Counted from the stretch's first letter, positions 34,495 through 43,043 are shown. The stretch is DNA of 64,000 nucleotides from Vreelandella piezotolerans (GCF_012427705.1 NZ_CP048602.1:2666001-2730000); one strand, 5' to 3'. The notes: generated by a model from the sequence alone, not told the origin. Numbers and translations are program-made.

Positions 34495-35741
34495 TATTGC
34501 CTCCCGTGGTGTGTAGAGTGCTGGGTAGCGTGCTTTGTGATTTGTTGGGCAGAACGTTGCGTGTGGCGATGCTGTACGCCCCGGCTAAGCAGCACCAGCA
34601 AAAAGCCCGCGACGAGGATAAGGCCGCTGATGGCAAATAGTGGTGTGTAGCTGCCCCAGCTGCCATAAAGCGCCGACATGGCATAGCCTGCCACTGCCTG
34701 GGCGGCTGCAAAAGCGGCGGTGGCTTGCCCCCAGAGCTTCTTGTGGGCGGTTGGCCCTACCAGCTCTGCAAGGCGGCCAGAGGTAAGGGCGACAATGCCG
34801 GGGATCATCGCTCCCACCATGAACGAGGAAACTGACTGGCTTAGCAGTGCGAGCGAGAAGACCGGCAGCAAGACGGCGGCGGCCTTCGCCGCAAAGGCGA
34901 TCATCAAGCCACCCTGCCAACCTACTCGATGCGCCAGCGTGCCTACCATGAACGGCCCACACAGGGCGCCTAACCCGAAGATTCCCCACTGCAGTGAAGC
35001 CGCTTGATTGCCTAGGGCGTTTTCCCTGGCGAGATAGTCCACCCAGAACACGGTATGGGGCACAAAGCCAATCGCATCTAGGGCATAAGCGCCCACCACC
35101 AACATCACGATTATCTTTACCCCCGCATACCCTGAAGGGCTATTCCCCTTTGGGTTAGCAGTGATCGGTGAGGCCAAGTGTGCTACACCCCAGTCGCACA
35201 AAAGGCCAGCGGCAACACACAGCAGCCCAAGCGTGCCCCAGGTGACGGAGAGGCTTAACGCTAGGAGTAGCGGTACGATAAAGGCCGAAAGCAGTGCCCC
35301 AAAGCCAATGCCGGTAAACACCATGGCACCGACACGCGTTCGCCTTTCAGGTGGCGTGGCTGCTAGCGCCAGCGAGGGGCCAACGACCATTAAGATGGCC
35401 CCGGCAACCCCCGAGACCAGCCGCCAGAAGAAAAACCAGAGAAAACCGCCCGCCCCGGCGCAGAGCACAAAGCTAAGCACGATACCCGCGAAGCTTGCGG
35501 CCATCACTAAACGAGGCGAAAAGCGCTCACTCAGTGAGTGGGCGGCGAGTGCGCCGATAAAATACCCCAGCAGATTAGCGGCCCCCAGGTAGGCGCCTTG
35601 GTTCGCGGTGAACCAACCCTCTTGAATAATCGCAGGCAATAGCTGGGTATAGGCGAAGCGTGCGATGCCAATCGCCGCTAGGGTCGCCATTATGCCTGTC
35701 ATTAGGGCGGGCAGATCATCGGTAGTGAGTGTTCGCTTCAT
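34494..35741 (-). CDS. MFS transporter, YbfB/YjiJ family
   Basis: 415 residues with 12 predicted membrane segments. The N-terminus (MTGIMATLAAIGIARFAYTQLLPAIIQEGW) and NQGAYLGAANLLGYFIGAL are typical of the YbfB/YjiJ (MFS_4) family, whose substrates are unknown. ATG 35741 follows AAAGGAACTGGCGTG; the longer ORF adds eight residues. The His- and Gln-rich tail (QHRHTQRSAQQITKHATQHSTHHGRQ) is unusual. It is divergent from a LysR regulator that probably controls it. Confidence 0.88.
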   Translation of the reverse strand: MKRTLTTDDLPALMTGIMATLAAIGIARFAYTQLLPAIIQEGWFTANQGAYLGAANLLGYFIGALAAHSLSERFSPRLVMAASFAGIVLSFVLCAGAGGFLWFFFWRLVSGVAGAILMVVGPSLALAATPPERRTRVGAMVFTGIGFGALLSAFIVPLLLALSLSVTWGTLGLLCVAAGLLCDWGVAHLASPITANPKGNSPSGYAGVKIIVMLVVGAYALDAIGFVPHTVFWVDYLARENALGNQAASLQWGIFGLGALCGPFMVGTLAHRVGWQGGLMIAFAAKAAAVLLPVFSLALLSQSVSSFMVGAMIPGIVALTSGRLAELVGPTAHKKLWGQATAAFAAAQAVAGYAMSALYGSWGSYTPLFAISGLILVAGFLLVLLSRGVQHRHTQRSAQQITKHATQHSTHHGRQ

Positions 35742-35849
35742 CACGCCAGTTCCTTTTGGAGCCACCCTGAGTAGGTCAGCAGCAAGTGGTTACCCACTTA
35801 GGCTACGCGTGCGTATCCATTCCTAGAAACGATTAGTTTTGATCGCTAC

Positions 35850-35866
35850 TATCTTGTTTATAGATA
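35850..35866 (+). promoter_or_regulatory. possible LysR-type binding dyad
   Basis: TATC-N9-GATA, a T-N11-A type dyad, lies 20 bases before the regulator start, in the gap between it and the divergent MFS gene. The location fits a LysR operator; the sequence alone is weak. Confidence 0.35.
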
Positions 35867-35886
35867 ATCTGATTGGGGGATGGCGC

Positions 35887-36780
35887 GTGCAACTTAAATC
35901 GCTGCGACTACTGGTGGCCGTGGCCGAAACCGGCAGCTTTGGGGCGGCGGCCAAACGGCTGCACACGGTGCAATCCAATGTGACCACCCACATTAAGAAA
36001 CTTGAGGAGGAGCTTGGCGTACAGCTGATTCACCGTGCGGGGCGGGTGCGCCCTACCAGTGCCGGGTGGGCGCTGGTGGAGTACGCTGAGCGCATGCTAA
36101 CAGCCCACGATGAAGCGGTGTCGTTGTTTAAAGGTCAGGAGAAAGCATGTGGGCGGCTGCGCATAGGTGCCATGGAGACCACGACGGCGTTGCGCCTTCC
36201 ACCGATACTGGCGGCTTACCACGCAGCGCAGCCTGACGTTGATATCCAGATCAAGACCGGCCCCACGGCTGAGTTGGTCGAGTTGTTGCTTAATGGGCAG
36301 GTGGACTGTGTCTTCGTGGCCGGGAGGCTCGAGCATGGCCGCTACCACTCGCTCAAAGCGTTTAGCGAGCAGCTTGTCTTAGTCGGCTCGACGCCGATGA
36401 CGAAAGTGCCCTCTTCACAAGCGCTGCTGACGTCTGCTTTCCTGGCATTTCGCCAGGGGTGCAGCTACCGCCAGCGTATCGAGCTGCTGCTGGCCTCTCA
36501 GGGTGTTAATGCAGGAAGGATCTTTGAGTTCGGGTCGCTGGACGCGATGCTTGGCTGCGTTGCTGCCGGGATGGGTTACACGGTGCTCCCCCGTGGCACG
36601 GTTGACGCTCACCAGCACCGGTTCGGGATTCACACACTGGAGCTGCCCGCCTCCATCGCCAATATCGATACCTATTTTGTCGCCCCCGAAACAGAAACCT
36701 GGACACCCGCCCTTGCAAGCTTCGCTGACACCTTGCGTGACGCGGTGGTGGTGAATGAGCCTCAGTTGACGGCGTCGTGA
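35887..36780 (+). CDS. LysR-type transcriptional regulator
   Basis: 297 residues with the N-terminal winged helix (LKSLRLLVAVAETGSFGAAAKRLHTVQSNVTTHIKKLEEELGVQLI) and a periplasmic-binding-like effector domain. The GTG at 35887 preceded by GGGGGATGG is the likely start; an ATG 16 codons upstream gives a non-family extension. Divergent from the MFS-GST pair, which is the likely target. The 3' end was originally followed by the yjdM 3' end; an IS element now lies 46 bases on. Confidence 0.88.
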   Translation: MQLKSLRLLVAVAETGSFGAAAKRLHTVQSNVTTHIKKLEEELGVQLIHRAGRVRPTSAGWALVEYAERMLTAHDEAVSLFKGQEKACGRLRIGAMETTTALRLPPILAAYHAAQPDVDIQIKTGPTAELVELLLNGQVDCVFVAGRLEHGRYHSLKAFSEQLVLVGSTPMTKVPSSQALLTSAFLAFRQGCSYRQRIELLLASQGVNAGRIFEFGSLDAMLGCVAAGMGYTVLPRGTVDAHQHRFGIHTLELPASIANIDTYFVAPETETWTPALASFADTLRDAVVVNEPQLTAS

Positions 36781-36826
36781 GGTGGGCGGAAGAATTCCGG
36801 GGGTTGTGACAGCCTTTTAGGCCTTC

Positions 36827-36852
36827 TGATCTTACCCAGCAACAGTGGACAC
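36827..36852 (+). repeat. left terminal inverted repeat of the IS
   Basis: Begins TGATCTTACCCAGCAACAG and ends GGACAC; pairs with the right end except at three positions. The TTC just outside is the target duplication. Confidence 0.9.
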
Positions 36853-36856
36853 TGGT

Positions 36857-37723
36857 TTAAGCGATCATTCGGGCTTCAAATGCCTCTGGGCTAATCATCC
36901 CAATAGCACTGTGCCGCCGTTGCTTGTTGTAGTCCAGTTCGATGTATTCAAACACCTGGCGCTTCATCGTATCCCGCGCTTTAAATGGCTCTCCGTGGAT
37001 CGCTTCCACCTTGAGACTGTGAAAGAAGCTTTCGGCACACGCGTTATCATAGCAGTTGCCTTTAGCGCTCATGCTGCACCTAAGCTCATGACGGGTAAGC
37101 AGCGATTGGTAAAGCGTGGAACAGTACTGACTACCTCGGTCAGAGTGAACTATCACGCCTTTGGGCATTTTCCGTTTCCATAGCGCCATCTGAAGCGCGT
37201 CACAGACAAGATCGGCTGTCATACGCTCACTCATTGCCCAACCGACCACTTTCCGAGAGTAAAGATCAATGAGCACGGCTAGGTAAAGCCAGCCTTCGCC
37301 CGTCGCTAAATAGGTGATGTCACCTGCCCACTTTTGATTGGGGGCTGATGCCATGAAGTTTTGCTCTAGTAGATTCGGCGCCACTGGCAGCGAATGCCGA
37401 GAGTTCGTGGTGGCCTTAAACTTGCGGGCTGCTTTAGCGCGCAAGCCTTGACGCTGTAAGCTGGCAGCCACCGTCTTACGGTTGATCGGCATGCCATCAT
37501 CTTGCAGGTCTAGAGCTAATCTCGGGGCGCCTGAGCGGCCTTTACGCTGGTGAAAAGCCTCAGCCACACGCTGATCGAGAATGGCCTGCTGGCTGCGTTT
37601 TGGAGACGATGCACCCTCGCGTTGCCGCCAAGCGTAGTAGCCGCTTCGAGCGACCCCAACAACATGGCACATCCGTTGAACGCTGAAAGCCTGACGATGA
37701 CGATGGATAAAGGCGTACTTCAC
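36857..37723 (-). CDS. IS3-family transposase OrfB (DDE integrase domain)
   Basis: 288 residues from a GTG that overlaps the OrfA stop by four bases. An HTH_21 segment ([22 protein letters not shown]) is followed by the rve integrase core. The catalytic triad is visible in [19 protein letters not shown] and [12 protein letters not shown]. It has no disruption. In IS3 elements the active enzyme is an OrfAB fusion made by -1 frameshifting in OrfA; a suitable A7G tract is present. Confidence 0.95.
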   Translation of the reverse strand: MKYAFIHRHRQAFSVQRMCHVVGVARSGYYAWRQREGASSPKRSQQAILDQRVAEAFHQRKGRSGAPRLALDLQDDGMPINRKTVAASLQRQGLRAKAARKFKATTNSRHSLPVAPNLLEQNFMASAPNQKWAGDITYLATGEGWLYLAVLIDLYSRKVVGWAMSERMTADLVCDALQMALWKRKMPKGVIVHSDRGSQYCSTLYQSLLTRHELRCSMSAKGNCYDNACAESFFHSLKVEAIHGEPFKARDTMKRQVFEYIELDYNKQRRHSAIGMISPEAFEARMIA

Positions 37724-38022
37724 TTCAGGCTCTTCGCAAAGTACACCGCGGCTTTTTTTGTGATGGCCAGCTCTTCATTTGCTTCGGCTAATTGGCGCTT
37801 CAAGCGAGCGTTTTCTTCTGCTAACGACCGCTCTCGTTCAGATGTGTCTTGCTGCAGCTGTGCTTTAGAGCGCCATTGATAGAGCTGACTCGCGTGTATT
37901 CCCAGTTCACGAGCCGCTGCTGCAACGCCAATGCGATCAGCGAGTGCTAACGCTTCTTGACGGTAGGTATCTGAGTAACGGGTATAGGATTTTTTCTTCA
38001 TTGATGTTGTCGATCTTGCCAT
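37720..38022 (-). CDS. IS3-family transposase OrfA
   Basis: 100 residues: helix-turn-helix ([38 protein letters not shown]) and a leucine-zipper-like coil ([24 protein letters not shown]). It binds the IS ends. OrfB is in the -1 frame relative to it. Confidence 0.94.
   Translation of the reverse strand: MARSTTSMKKKSYTRYSDTYRQEALALADRIGVAAAARELGIHASQLYQWRSKAQLQQDTSERERSLAEENARLKRQLAEANEELAITKKAAVYFAKSLK
37752..37759 (-). promoter_or_regulatory. probable -1 frameshift site of the IS
   Basis: On the minus strand AAAAAAAG, read as ACA AAA AAA GCC (T-K-K-A) in OrfA, about 30 bases before the OrfA stop. A -1 slip here enters the OrfB frame and gives the OrfAB transposase, as known for IS3-family elements. 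Confidence 0.6.
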
Positions 38023-38056
38023 GGTTCACCTCAGCGTAGCGTATTACATTTTTGAG

Positions 38057-38082
38057 GTGTCCACTGTTACTGGGCAGGATCA
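38057..38082 (-). repeat. right terminal inverted repeat of the IS
   Basis: Its outermost bases, TGATCCTGCCCAGTAA on the minus strand, supply the last four sense codons and the stop of the disrupted yjdM frame. TTC follows as target duplication. Confidence 0.9.
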
Positions 38083-38411
38083 TTCTTCACAAAATGGGCG
38101 GTCACCATCATGTCGCCTGCGCCGTCTACTTTGCAGTCCAGTTGATGATCCTTACTATCCATGAGCCGCTTAATAACGGCTTTGGTGCCTACCTTGAGTA
38201 CCAATGAGCTGCCTTTGACTTTGAGGTCTTTGATCATGGTTACCTTGTCGCCTTCCGCCAACAGGGTGCCGTGGGCATCTTTTACCGTCACGGTGTTTTC
38301 CGCCTCAGTCTCAGCAGGGTTCCATTCGTGGGCGCATTCGGGGCAGACGAACAGGCGCTGGTCCTGATAGACGAATTCCGACTGGCAGCGGGGGCATGGC
38401 GGGCAAGACAT
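38067..38411 (-). CDS. yjdM: zinc-ribbon protein YjdM (PhnA-like), C-terminus rewritten by an IS
   Basis: 114 residues. An N-terminal zinc ribbon (CPPCPRCQSEFVY...LFVCPECAHEW) and a C-terminal small barrel (VKDAHGTLLAEGDKVTMIKDLKVKGSSLVLKVGTKA) match E. coli YjdM (111 residues), whose function is unknown; the old link to phosphonate breakdown is unreliable. The IS entered after ...FVK-AA: the present end is FVKNDPAQ. Joining the two flanks across one copy of the duplication restores FVKKA and a stop, the normal ending. The protein is thus almost whole and may still work. Confidence 0.9.
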   Translation of the reverse strand: MSCPPCPRCQSEFVYQDQRLFVCPECAHEWNPAETEAENTVTVKDAHGTLLAEGDKVTMIKDLKVKGSSLVLKVGTKAVIKRLMDSKDHQLDCKVDGAGDMMVTAHFVKNDPAQ

Positions 38412-38479
38412 AAGCAGTGGCTTCTGTGGTGAATGAGCGGGTGATGATACTGAGCCAGGGCGGCCTTGGCGACTGGCGA

Positions 38480-38508
38480 GCGCCTTGGGTAGCGCCTTGG
38501 GTAGCGCC
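38480..38508. repeat. short 12-bp tandem repeat
   Basis: GCGCCTTGGGTA occurs twice in tandem, with a partial third unit, in the 117-base gap between yjdM and the HxlR gene. No function is suggested. Confidence 0.6.
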
Positions 38509-38528
38509 GCCGTGGGCGCTGGCGAGGC

Positions 38529-38891
38529 TCAGGCGCTGGCATCGTCCGCGTGTTCGCTGGGGTGAAACGCTTCTTTCTGCTCAGCCCATTTCAGCAGCGC
38601 ATCCAACGCGGGGCAGAGCGCTTGGCCCCACTCGGTTAGGCGGTACTCCACTTTGGGCGGCACTTGCGGGTACACCTTGCGCGCCACGATGCCGTCGGCT
38701 TCCAGTTGCCGTAGCTGCTGGGCGAGCATCTTTTGTGAGATGCCGGGGATCAGCTTCTCAAAATCGGAGTAGCGCTGCACGTTACCGTCGAAGAGGTGGA
38801 AGAGAATAATCAGCTTCCAGCGCCCTTCTAGCATTTTTAATACATCTTCCACTCCGCTGGCCGCGCTAGTGGGCGTGTAAATCCTTCTCAT
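38529..38891 (-). CDS. HxlR-family transcriptional regulator
   Basis: 120 residues of the HxlR (DUF24) winged-helix family: LKMLEGRWKLIILFHLFDGNVQRYSDFEKLIPGISQKMLAQQLRQLEADGIVAR and VEYRLTEWGQAL. It lacks the N-terminal redox Cys of the thiol-sensing members. It is divergent from the SnoaL-like/SDR pair and a perfect dyad next to its start is a likely operator. Confidence 0.9.
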   Translation of the reverse strand: MRRIYTPTSAASGVEDVLKMLEGRWKLIILFHLFDGNVQRYSDFEKLIPGISQKMLAQQLRQLEADGIVARKVYPQVPPKVEYRLTEWGQALCPALDALLKWAEQKEAFHPSEHADDASA

Positions 38892-38892
38892 G

Positions 38893-38907
38893 GGTAAGCC
38901 ACTTACC
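38893..38907. promoter_or_regulatory. perfect dyad GGTAAG-CCA-CTTACC, likely HxlR operator
   Basis: A 15-base perfect inverted repeat directly upstream of the regulator start. A further GGTAAG half-site lies at 38930-38935 in the same divergent gap, before the SnoaL-like gene. Position and symmetry fit autoregulation and control of the divergent pair. Confidence 0.5.
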
Positions 38908-38983
38908 TTTTTGTGCGTTCTTGATAATCGGTAAGCCTAAGCAGAAGATCCTCGTACAGCAACCACGATGAGGAAGGCCTACC

Positions 38984-39313
38984 ATGAGCGTGTCACTCTC
39001 TACTCCCATTGCCACCTATATCGCCATTAGCAACGGCGCGGATGATGCCCCGCTGGCGGAGTGCTTTACCGCCGATGCCCGCGTGCTGGATGAAGGGCAA
39101 ACCCATCAGGGCATTGCCGCCATTCGTGCCTGGTTACGCGACACCCGCCGCCAGTTTGAGTACCACGTGGCGCCCACCAACGTCTCTCGCGATGGCGACA
39201 AGATGGTGATTACCACCACCGTGACCGGCGATTTTCCCGGTAGTCCGGTGCAGCTGTTTCACCATATCGAACTGGTCGATGAGCGCATCCACAGCCTGGA
39301 GATTACCCCATGA
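38984..39313 (+). CDS. SnoaL/NTF2-like protein
   Basis: 109 residues, a small alpha+beta barrel of the SnoaL_2 kind ([42 protein letters not shown]). Such proteins bind small hydrophobic molecules or catalyse simple isomerisations. AGGAAGG precedes the ATG and the stop overlaps the next gene by ATGA. Confidence 0.82.
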   Translation: MSVSLSTPIATYIAISNGADDAPLAECFTADARVLDEGQTHQGIAAIRAWLRDTRRQFEYHVAPTNVSRDGDKMVITTTVTGDFPGSPVQLFHHIELVDERIHSLEITP

Positions 39314-40083
39314 ACCTGCAGCTTAGTGGCCGTCGCATATTGATCACAGGTGGCGGTAAAGGCGCGGGCGCGGCGGTGGTGGCGCTGTTTCGTGAAGAGG
39401 GCGCGCAGGTGCTCACCACCGCCCGAAACCGCCCCGCTGCCCTGCCCGAGGAGTTGTTCGTCGCTGCCGATCTCACTACTGTGGATGGCTGCGCCACCGT
39501 GGCGGAAGCCGTGAAGGCGCGCATGGGCGGTGTGGATATCATCGTGCATGTGGTGGGCGGATCGTCTGCCCCGGCAGGCGGCTTTGCGGCCCTGGGTGAA
39601 GAGGAGTGGCAGCAGGAGCTGAACCTAAACCTATTCCCCGCCGTTCGGCTAGACCGCGCCCTGCTCCCCGGTATGCTGGCCCAGGGCGAAGGGGTGATCG
39701 TTCACGTGACCTCGATACAGCGGGAGCTGCCGTTGCCGGACTCCACCACCGCGTACGCGGCGGCCAAGGCGGCGCTCTCGACTTACAGCAAGAGTTTGTC
39801 GAAGGAGGTGTCGCCGCAAGGCGTTCGAGTGGTGCGCGTCTCGCCGGGTTGGATCGAGACGGAGGCTGCCGTTGCCTTGGCAGAGCGGCTGGCCGAGCAG
39901 GCAGGCACCGATTACGAGGGGGGCAAGCAGATCATCATGGGCGCGCTGGGCGGCATTCCGCTGGGCAGGCCCTCTACCCCGGCGGAAGTGGCGAACCTGA
40001 TTGCGTTCGTGGCCTCGCCGCTGGCGGGCTCGATTACGGGCACGGAGTTCGTGATAGATGGAGGCACGGTGCCGGTGGTGTAG
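39310..40083 (+). CDS. short-chain dehydrogenase/reductase
   Basis: 257 residues with a Rossmann fold. The usual TGxxxGIG motif reads [11 protein letters not shown], a variant, then NAD-binding [10 protein letters not shown] in place of NNAG, and the catalytic YAAAKAAL with the upstream Ser in VTSIQ. The C-terminal [15 protein letters not shown] is typical. Coupled to the SnoaL-like gene and probably regulated by the divergent HxlR protein. Substrate unknown. Confidence 0.88.
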   Translation: MNLQLSGRRILITGGGKGAGAAVVALFREEGAQVLTTARNRPAALPEELFVAADLTTVDGCATVAEAVKARMGGVDIIVHVVGGSSAPAGGFAALGEEEWQQELNLNLFPAVRLDRALLPGMLAQGEGVIVHVTSIQRELPLPDSTTAYAAAKAALSTYSKSLSKEVSPQGVRVVRVSPGWIETEAAVALAERLAEQAGTDYEGGKQIIMGALGGIPLGRPSTPAEVANLIAFVASPLAGSITGTEFVIDGGTVPVV

Positions 40084-40095
40084 CGCTTGAGTCGG

Positions 40096-40170
40096 CGGGT
40101 ATCTCAATTGCCGTTGGCGTCGGCGGGCGACGGCCCCTAGACTGAAGCTTCGTTTCTCTTGAGATACCCG
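40096..40170 (+). promoter_or_regulatory. long inverted repeat before the zinc-peptidase gene
   Basis: CGGGTATCTCAA (40096-40107) and TTGAGATACCCG (40159-40170) are perfect 12-base arms separated by 51 bases. An inner GCCGT/ACGGC pair (40110-40114, 40130-40134) can extend the structure. The right arm ends four bases before the start codon, where a ribosome site would lie. It could be an RNA switch-like leader, a terminator for the SDR operon or two protein-binding half-sites. Confidence 0.5.
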
Positions 40171-40174
40171 GCCT

Positions 40175-41143
40175 ATGCGCGTGTTTTCTAATCCGGTCGG
40201 TGCCGGTTCACTCTGGTTCGATAATTTGGTCACGGCGGATGGTGTGCCGGTGGCCTACGACCCCCAAGCGCGGGCGTTCATTCCCATGCCGCCCTTCTGC
40301 GCCAATCGCGAGGTGATTGGCTGTAACTGGATTGCCCCGACGCAGGGCGAGTTCTGTCGCGCCTGCGCGATGACCGCCCTGGCGCCAGACCCTTCCATTT
40401 CCGATGCGATACCCCACTGGGCGCACACCGAGGCGGCCAAGCGTTGGGTCATCGATAATCTGGGCCGCTGGCACTGGTTTCGCCCGGAAGACCCGGGCGC
40501 GCCGCCGGTGTTTCATATGTTGGCAGAAGGCGGTACGCCGGTGCCCATGGGACACGTGGGGGGCGTGGTGACGATCAGCGTGGCGGAAGCGGATGCCGTG
40601 CTGCGCACCACCCGTAAAGAGGCGCTGGATGAACCCTACCGCACCATGATTGGCCATATGCGCCATGAAATCGCCCATATGCTGTGGTGGCGGCTTAGCC
40701 TGCGAGAGGATTTTCTGGCGGCCTTCCGCGAGACGTTTGGCGATGAGCGGGAAGACTACCCGGCGGCGCTGCAGCGCCACTACCAAAGCGGCCCGCCGGC
40801 GGATTGGCAAACGCGCTTTCTTTCCACCTATGCCTCTTCCCACCCCCACGAGGATTGGGCAGAAACCGCCTCGCACCTGCTGCACCTGACGGATATCACC
40901 GACAGCTTCGTATCGTCGGGCATGACCTCGCCCGCGCTACCGGACGACCACAACTGGGATGCCTACGCCGAGCCAGACGCCGAGCGGCTGATACATATTG
41001 CGGCCTCTTTGGTAGCGGGCGTGAACCACGTGAATCGCTCGATGGGCCTGTCGGATCTCTATCCATTCGTGCTCTCCGATGTGGCCCTGCGCAAGCTGGC
41101 ATTCGTGCACGACTGGCTGCGGCGCGGTGCGCAAGGGCTGTAA
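40175..41143 (+). CDS. putative zinc-binding metallopeptidase (DUF2248-type)
   Basis: 322 residues. The MRHEIAHMLWW block is an HExxH metalloprotease site, with RESF-like residues GDEREDYPAAL and HPHEDWAETASHLLHL downstream, where the third ligand probably lies. Family members usually start with two zinc-ribbon Cys pairs; here the first pair (CPxC) is missing and only PPFCANREVIGC and FCRAC remain. Substrate unknown. No clear Shine-Dalgarno; the start codon is next to a long inverted repeat. Confidence 0.8.
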   Translation: MRVFSNPVGAGSLWFDNLVTADGVPVAYDPQARAFIPMPPFCANREVIGCNWIAPTQGEFCRACAMTALAPDPSISDAIPHWAHTEAAKRWVIDNLGRWHWFRPEDPGAPPVFHMLAEGGTPVPMGHVGGVVTISVAEADAVLRTTRKEALDEPYRTMIGHMRHEIAHMLWWRLSLREDFLAAFRETFGDEREDYPAALQRHYQSGPPADWQTRFLSTYASSHPHEDWAETASHLLHLTDITDSFVSSGMTSPALPDDHNWDAYAEPDAERLIHIAASLVAGVNHVNRSMGLSDLYPFVLSDVALRKLAFVHDWLRRGAQGL

Positions 41144-41169
41144 ACCACGTGCGCTTCGCTTGATGCGAT

Positions 41170-42063
41170 CTAGTGAAGCCCCAACGCCTCGATCACCGCT
41201 GCCACCTGCTGGCGGGCCTCCCCTTGCAGGGTATTCAGCGGCTGGGGCAGGCAGGGGGCGCTCACGCGGCCAGTGAGTTCGGCCATGGTCGCCACCACCC
41301 GCAGGCTGCCACCATAGTCGTGATACAGCGCCCATAGCGGGGCCAAGGCGTCGGAACGGGCTTGGGTTTCTTCGGCGTTGCCCGCTTGAGCGGCACGGGT
41401 GAGCGCCAGCGCGAGTTCTGGGTAGAGCCCGCCGATCACCGAGTACCACGCCTCGCAGCCTGCCAGCAGGCCCGTGGCGGCGGCGGGGTCGCCGCTGATG
41501 CCGATGGTCACGTCCTCGGGAATCAGCGCCCGCAGCCGCGCCACCCGGGCGTTGGCCTCGTCTAGATGGTTGGGCACCGGCGGAATTTTGATCGAGCGCA
41601 CCTGGGGCAGCTCGGCAATGCGCCCGTGCAGTTCGTCGCTGAACGTAAAATGCGTGGTGCCAGGGTTGTCATACACGCACAGCGGTACGCTGATGGCACG
41701 GCTGACGGTGCTGAACAGGTTAAACACGTCGTCATTGGTGAGTTTTTGATACGAAACAGGCGCTAACAGTAGCCCGCTCGCCCCGGCCTGCTGGGCATGT
41801 TCAGCATTGGCCAGCACATCGCGAGTGCGCAGCGCGCCAATGCCCACCACCACGGGCACCCCAGCGGCGTTTTCCACGCTCAGCTTGGCCACCCGAGCCC
41901 GCTCTTCCACGCTCAAATAGGCGTAGCTGCCGGTCGAGCCCAGTACACCGATGGAATCCACCTTCGCGTGGGCCAGCCGGGCCACTAGCTGGATGAACTC
42001 CTGCTCGTGGATGCCCTGCTCGTTCATGGGGGTCAGCGGAAACGCACTCAGGCCGGTAAACAT
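41170..42063 (-). CDS. dihydrodipicolinate synthase-family lyase
   Basis: 297 residues, a TIM barrel of the DapA/NanA family. VLGSTGSYAYLSVEERARV, the Tyr of CVYDNPGTTHF and the Schiff-base Lys of VRSIKIPPV are present, as is GISGDPAAATGLLAGCEAWYSVIGGL. The family includes lyases for pyruvate-linked aldols; because the genome context is a sugar- or hydroxy acid-type SDR, true DapA is not assumed. ATG 42063 follows AAGGACACCCC; the ORF extends 12 codons further. It is followed upstream by an SDR gene 53 bases away, likely one operon. Confidence 0.85.
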   Translation of the reverse strand: MFTGLSAFPLTPMNEQGIHEQEFIQLVARLAHAKVDSIGVLGSTGSYAYLSVEERARVAKLSVENAAGVPVVVGIGALRTRDVLANAEHAQQAGASGLLLAPVSYQKLTNDDVFNLFSTVSRAISVPLCVYDNPGTTHFTFSDELHGRIAELPQVRSIKIPPVPNHLDEANARVARLRALIPEDVTIGISGDPAAATGLLAGCEAWYSVIGGLYPELALALTRAAQAGNAEETQARSDALAPLWALYHDYGGSLRVVATMAELTGRVSAPCLPQPLNTLQGEARQQVAAVIEALGLH

Positions 42064-42116
42064 GGGGTGTCCTTTTTTGGGGTCTGCCTGGGCAGCCAAG
42101 GGGGCTGGTCAGGGCG

Positions 42117-42869
42117 TTACAGGCCACCCGCCAGATCCAGTAAAGTGCCGGTGGCAAAGGATGACTTGTCACTGGCCAGCCAGACAATGGCTTCTGCAAC
42201 TTCGGAAGGCTGGCCACCCCGCTGCAGGGGGATGCGAGACTTCAAGCGGTCTACGCGGGCAGGCTCGCCACCGAGTGCGTGCATCTCGGTGTAGATGAGG
42301 CCGGGACGCACTGCATTCACGCGGATGCCTTCGGCCGCGACTTCCAGCGCCAACCCCCGAGTCAAGGTATCCACGGCCCCTTTCGAGGCGGCGTAATCCA
42401 CGTACTCGTTGGGCGAGCCGCTTTTGGCGGCCATGGAGGAAACATTGACGATACTGCCGCCCGCGCCGCCCTGGCGGGTAGACATGCGCTGCACGGCCTC
42501 CTTGCAGCAGAGAAAGCAGCTCATGACGTTCTTTTGCAGCACGTTGCCAAAACGCTCCGGCGAGATATCCACCAGCCGCGCCTGGGTGTTGAGAATGGCG
42601 GCGTTGTTGACCAGCACCGTCAGTGTGCCGAGTTCCTGATCGACCCGGCGAAACAGGTTCGCCACCTCATCGGCTTTCGACACATCCGCCTTCACGGCCA
42701 GGCAGCGCACGCCCAGAGCAAGGATGTCACTGCGCACACGCTCGGCGGCCACGTCGTTTTCGACATAGTTGAGGCACACATCGTAGCCATGCCGGGCGAA
42801 CAGCCGGGCCGTCTCGGCACCAATGCCTCGACTCCCGCCGGTAATCACCACCACGTTGGGGTTTGCCAT
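42117..42869 (-). CDS. short-chain dehydrogenase/reductase (FabG-like)
   Basis: 250 residues. TGGSRGIG, NNAAIL, the catalytic Ser (VNVSSMAA), YAASKGAV and VNAVRPGLIYTEMH are classic SDR motifs; the acidic or basic residue after the second strand (NYVEND) suggests NADP. Start 42869 follows CGAGGAGAGCGC. It is transcribed with the DapA-family gene. A possible promoter lies 57 bases upstream. Confidence 0.9.
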   Translation of the reverse strand: MANPNVVVITGGSRGIGAETARLFARHGYDVCLNYVENDVAAERVRSDILALGVRCLAVKADVSKADEVANLFRRVDQELGTLTVLVNNAAILNTQARLVDISPERFGNVLQKNVMSCFLCCKEAVQRMSTRQGGAGGSIVNVSSMAAKSGSPNEYVDYAASKGAVDTLTRGLALEVAAEGIRVNAVRPGLIYTEMHALGGEPARVDRLKSRIPLQRGGQPSEVAEAIVWLASDKSSFATGTLLDLAGGL

Positions 42870-42925
42870 GCGCTCTCCTCGTTTGCCAGCGTTTTGCGAA
42901 TGCCGCCCACTGTGTACGTCTAGTG

Positions 42926-42953
42926 AATATACACTGACACCGCCGTTGAGCAA
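42926..42953 (-). promoter_or_regulatory. possible sigma-70 promoter for the SDR-lyase operon
   Basis: On the minus strand TTGCTC, 16 bases, TATATT. The -10 box lies within an AGTG-AATATA-CACT dyad (42922-42935), where a regulator could bind; the divergent AraC gene is a candidate. Confidence 0.35.
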
Positions 42954-43043
42954 TTATGTACAAGCCACGCTGGCGCCCGCGTCATATCCTGAAACGGGTC
43001 AGGTTAAGCCCGCCCTGGGCCGAATGCGATCAAGGAGGTTGGC

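Larger units (their letters stand above)
36827..38082 (-). mobile_element. IS3-family insertion sequence, complete
   Basis: 1256 bases with 26-base imperfect terminal inverted repeats (TGATC-T-CCCAG-AACAGTGGACAC at both ends, 23 of 26 matching) and a 3-base target duplication TTC (36824-36826 and 38083-38085). It carries the two overlapping IS3 reading frames, apparently intact. It has inserted in the last codons of yjdM. The element looks recent because ends, both frames and duplication are complete. Confidence 0.93.
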
